Source: Clitoria ternatea (lineage: Eukaryota > Streptophyta > Magnoliopsida > Fabales > Fabaceae). From it: 64,000 nucleotides of DNA. Position numbers and translations under genes: made by a program. The notes under the pieces were generated by a model. That model had not been told where the DNA came from. It did not search any database and saw only the letters and a program-made list of their open reading frames with translations. The DNA is taken from the NCBI GenBank assembly GCA_037962975.1, contig CM075670.1, positions 233,328,242-233,392,241 on the forward strand. Direction: 5' to 3'. Of this stretch, positions 60,942 to 64,000 are shown piece by piece (positions within the stretch are counted from its first letter, which is position 1; every line of letters starts with the position of its first letter).

Positions 60942-63681
60942 GTATTTTGCTCTGAATTAGAGTTATTGGTTATTATCAGAGCATGGCTGCTCTGCATTGA
61001 ATTGGTATCAAGGATCATGGGAGCACGATAGCTCAATATTGAGACCTTTTGGTGATTAATGGAATAGGATTGTTTTGTGTAGAGTAAGAAGGATAATTAT
61101 CTAGAGGATAATGATATGTTGAGATGTTGATTGCCCTGTGCGGATTTATGAATGACTAATTGTCTAAGAATTATGAATTGATCTTAAGGGCATATTTGCA
61201 TATTGAGGATTATTGTGCATCATTAATATTGAGTGGGTATTGATTACCCTATGTGGATTTGTGAGTAACTAGTGGTCTAAGGATTATGGATGGATTATAG
61301 AGACATTAATGCTTATTGAGGAATTATTGTGAATCATTAGAGATAAGTTGAGTTTGATGCCCAATAAGGATTTTTATGAGATTGTGATTCATAAGGTGTG
61401 ATTACTGTCTATTGGGAGTATACCTTTTTTTTTATCATTGGGGTTATATGATGAACTTGTGGAGCCTAGTTGCTCATTGATGATCATGAATGAATTATGA
61501 GATTGAAAATGAGTGAATGATTTTCCTCAATATGTGATGGATGTATGTATTGTGTAAGACCGGCCAAGTTCCTTACCCTATTACCTTCAAATGACGAATA
61601 TATTATTATTGTGCATTGATGTTGATATATATCATGCAAATTGATTTGAAAATAGATCCATGTTGGATGTTAATCATGGAAATGAAATATTGAGATATGA
61701 ATATGAAATATGAGATATGAATCGATATGATGATGAATTTGTACCATGTGTGATCATGGATATGGTATGTTAGTTATGCATTGATTTAATGATGGACCTA
61801 TGCCGTGTGTTGATACGGATAGGAGGTATTGAGAAAGAAATTGATATGGTAGTAGACCATACCTATTGAGACCTTGATGTGCATGCGCACCTTATATATA
61901 AATTGTTGTTTGGGTCTCTTATATGCATTATGCTTGTGGCGTTTAGCCAAGGAATGCTTGTTAAATGAAATGAAACTCACATGCTTGAGTTGAATGAATA
62001 AATAATATTGAGTAATTCCTTAGTATGTGTATGTTTGAATCTAAATGATTGGTTGTGCCATTTGTGAAGGATGGATTTTATATCCTTTGGCACAAGAGCC
62101 TTATATATAAAATGATATAAGTGATTTGTTGTCTCCCTTAGATTGGGAATTTGAATATGTGATAAATAATTAAATGTGAAATCGAATACATGTTAGATTG
62201 GGGTTGTGTCTCGGTTTTTGGTGTGTGAAAACCGAGTGAATAATTGAATTGATTTTGACCCACTAGGTCTGGTAACCCCAGATGACTTGATGCGATCTTG
62301 TATGATCGAACCTTTTGGAATTTGACCCTATGGCGGTCTAGGCCCTACGATGCTCCTATGAGCCATGTTAAATGATTTTATTTGTTGTGGAAGAATTCCA
62401 CAATGGGTACTAGGTAACCCTTAGACTTCCTAAGTCTAGTGATTGATCGAACCTTATGAATGGTTGAGCCATAACGAAATTAATTGTGAAATACGTTGTT
62501 GAAGCTAAAGTCGGTATGTAATAGAATGTGAAAAATGAATGTAAACCCTGATGATTAATGAATAATGATGTTGAACTTGGGGTATAATTAGAATTGATTA
62601 TGGTATATGAATTTATGATGGGCTCTCGAGCTAAATTCTGTGCCTTAGAAATTATGATCAATGGATCAAGTATAGATGATGATGTGATTTAGAGATGTCA
62701 ATTGTGATCGTGAGTTGATGAATGGAAATTTAACCATGTCAATACTCCCTATTTTATTTGAAGGGTGCTATATTGGTGATAGAGACCACATAGTGATGTG
62801 ATATGATGTGAGTTATATGTTTAATTTATAGACTTTAGTTATGATTTATGAGGAGAATCCCTAATGTGAAGGCTTATTATGCGGTTAAGTAGCCTACTTG
62901 ATAAGAGTTTGGTGAATCTTGTAAGGCTTGAATTGATTTATAGCCAACAAATATGTAAGTAGACAAGAGTTTTAAGCTATTTGAGCATGGATTTGGATGG
63001 ATGAAACCCAAGGATGGGGTATTTACCCTGTGATGATTGAAAATTTATGGTTGGTACACCGATTGATGGTGAAGATAATTGAGATTTGATGATTGATATG
63101 GCATGATGGATGCCAAATTAATTGTAAAATGACAATGAAGTATGAATATAGAAGCTGTGGACTAGTGAGGATTGTCACCAAGTCTTATAAGGAATGGTAT
63201 CGTTTGAATATATGTGACCAATATGAGCAAATGGGAATACGAAGTACTGGTCCTGATATGGTCTTACATGCCATAGGCATTGTGGCAACATGCACTCATG
63301 CGCCGACTTTATGTGTTTGTGGTAACCACTACAGGATTGGGACGCCTTCCTGTATGTCGGATGCAGCAACACATAGGCCGGGCAGGTGTAGGGATTGTAA
63401 CTGCTTATGGTGAATGTATTAAGCCTATCTGGTCATACCAAGTATGAACATGCGAGCTCTATTGGGTGAGATGTAAATAATGATATATGACACACTTGAT
63501 ATGGAAATTTTGTGTTAGGAATGATGATGTGATGATGAACATGTCTTGATGGACTTTGGGAAGTCCAATGTTATTCTGTGATGTTATTGAACCTTGTTAA
63601 TGTGGGGTCTGAAGTATGGCCTTGTAACATGTGTATTGGTGCTGAATTTCGAGGACGAAATTCTTTTTAGGTGGGGTGAAT
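60942..63681 (+). other. LARD-B internal domain, non-coding
   Basis: No recognisable gag or pol. Long stretches match the reverse complement of the LARD-A internal domain, including the GC-richer block 63,250-63,410. The longest reading frame there (63,093-63,413) is Cys-rich, but LARD-A has stops at the same place. Polypurine tract TTTTAGGTGGGGTGAA at 63,665-63,680. Confidence 0.8.
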
Positions 63682-64000
63682 TGTAACATCCCAAATTTTA
63701 TAAAAATGAATAATTGATGAGAATAAATAATAAATAATTGTATATGAGTTGATTTATTTCCCAAAAATAATGAAATGATTAAATTGGGATTTATTATGGG
63801 TATTTATAATTTATTGAGCTTATATGAGATAAGATTATACCCGATTGGAAAATGGGTGTCGGACCAAATATCTCTGATTGAGATGCTGTTGGTCAGGGCT
63901 ATTAAGAATATTATTGGGAATCCGAATATATCTTCGGAATAATTTTTGGATATAGTATTGAGCCTAAACTGAGAGCCTGTTTGTTATAAAACGATAAAAT
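63682..64000 (+). repeat. LARD-B 3' LTR, partial
   Basis: First 319 bp of the 3' LTR, TGTAACATCCC onward, with no difference from 55,765-56,083 that I can find. It runs off the window. Confidence 0.95.

Larger units (their letters stand above)
55765..64000 (+). mobile_element. LARD-B: non-coding LTR retrotransposon, 3' LTR cut by window edge
   Basis: 5' LTR 55,765-60,925 (5,161 bp, TGTAACATCCC...GGGGTGTTACA), PBS 60,930-60,941, internal 60,926-63,681 (2,756 bp), polypurine tract 63,665-63,680, 3' LTR from 63,682. The 319 visible bases of the 3' LTR are identical to the start of the 5' LTR. It inserted in the Tat gag; the five bases before it are GGTGA, and the partner TSD lies beyond the window. 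Like LARD-A it encodes no gag or pol but keeps the EFRGRNSF remnant (63,645-63,668). Its internal domain and parts of its LTR align with LARD-A in inverse orientation. Confidence 0.9.

Noticed and set aside
63093..63413. Cys-rich 106-codon frame in the LARD-B internal domain
   Set aside because: The corresponding LARD-A segment has in-frame stops, and no start or domain is recognisable. Kept only as a conserved block.

Overview
The window is plant nuclear DNA from a eudicot, most likely a legume. The legume call is an inference: it rests on remembered resemblance of the CID7-like protein and the Ogre ORF1 to legume sequences, with no database search. The DNA is AT-rich, the one intact gene has GT-AG introns, and most of the rest is LTR retrotransposons typed by their primer-binding sites (PBS), terminal repeats and proteins.

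Layout. 1 to about 5,100 is the 5' part of an Ogre-type (Ty3/gypsy, Tat lineage) element on the minus strand: gag running off the left edge, the extra DUF7745-like ORF1 upstream of gag, PBS and 5' LTR. About 6,150-12,038 is a truncated Athila-type element, also minus: 5' LTR, PBS, gag, protease, reverse transcriptase/RNase H and the start of integrase. 12,971-15,950 holds Ty1/copia remnants, a pair of MITE-like repeats and a LINE fragment. 18,742-25,200 is the only intact host gene seen, a CID7-like protein (PAM2, CUE, DUF1771, SMR domains) on the minus strand, with five coding exons adding up to 575 codons plus stop in one frame. Its largest coding intron carries a 981-bp solo LTR with target-site duplication (TSD) GTTAG. 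27,588-29,806 is a PPR pseudogene. 33,076-33,424 is a copia LTR with PBS.

From 33,757 to the right edge is one multi-level nest. A Tat/Retand-like element on the plus strand (LTR TGATC...GATCA, same family as the solo LTR inside CID7) is the oldest layer. Its 5' LTR was hit by a second LTR family, left as a 5.28-kb solo LTR (34,197-51,893, TSD CCTGG). That solo LTR was hit by a complete 12.4-kb non-coding element, LARD-A (36,253-48,661, minus strand, LTRs of 4,891 and 4,892 bp, TSD CACAC). The Tat gag was separately split by an 1.8-kb solo LTR (52,379-54,180, TSD ATCAG) and then by LARD-B (55,765 to beyond 64,000, plus strand, 5,161-bp LTR), a relative of LARD-A in opposite orientation.

The most unusual feature is the make-up of these long LTRs. 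Each family carries its own arrays of short motifs: CCGAGT in one half and its reverse complement ACTCGG in the other half of the 5.28-kb solo LTR; 14-nt palindromes of CTCGCTTGAGCGAG type plus GTGATCGCAACCAC repeats in LARD-A; TTGAATCGATTCAA palindromes plus about ten 70-bp GC-rich units in LARD-B; GCTACAGTRA repeats plus a hairpin cluster in the 1.8-kb solo LTR. In the two LARD families the arrays lie at matching places in the LTR but differ in sequence, as if the LTR had fixed slots with fast-changing contents.
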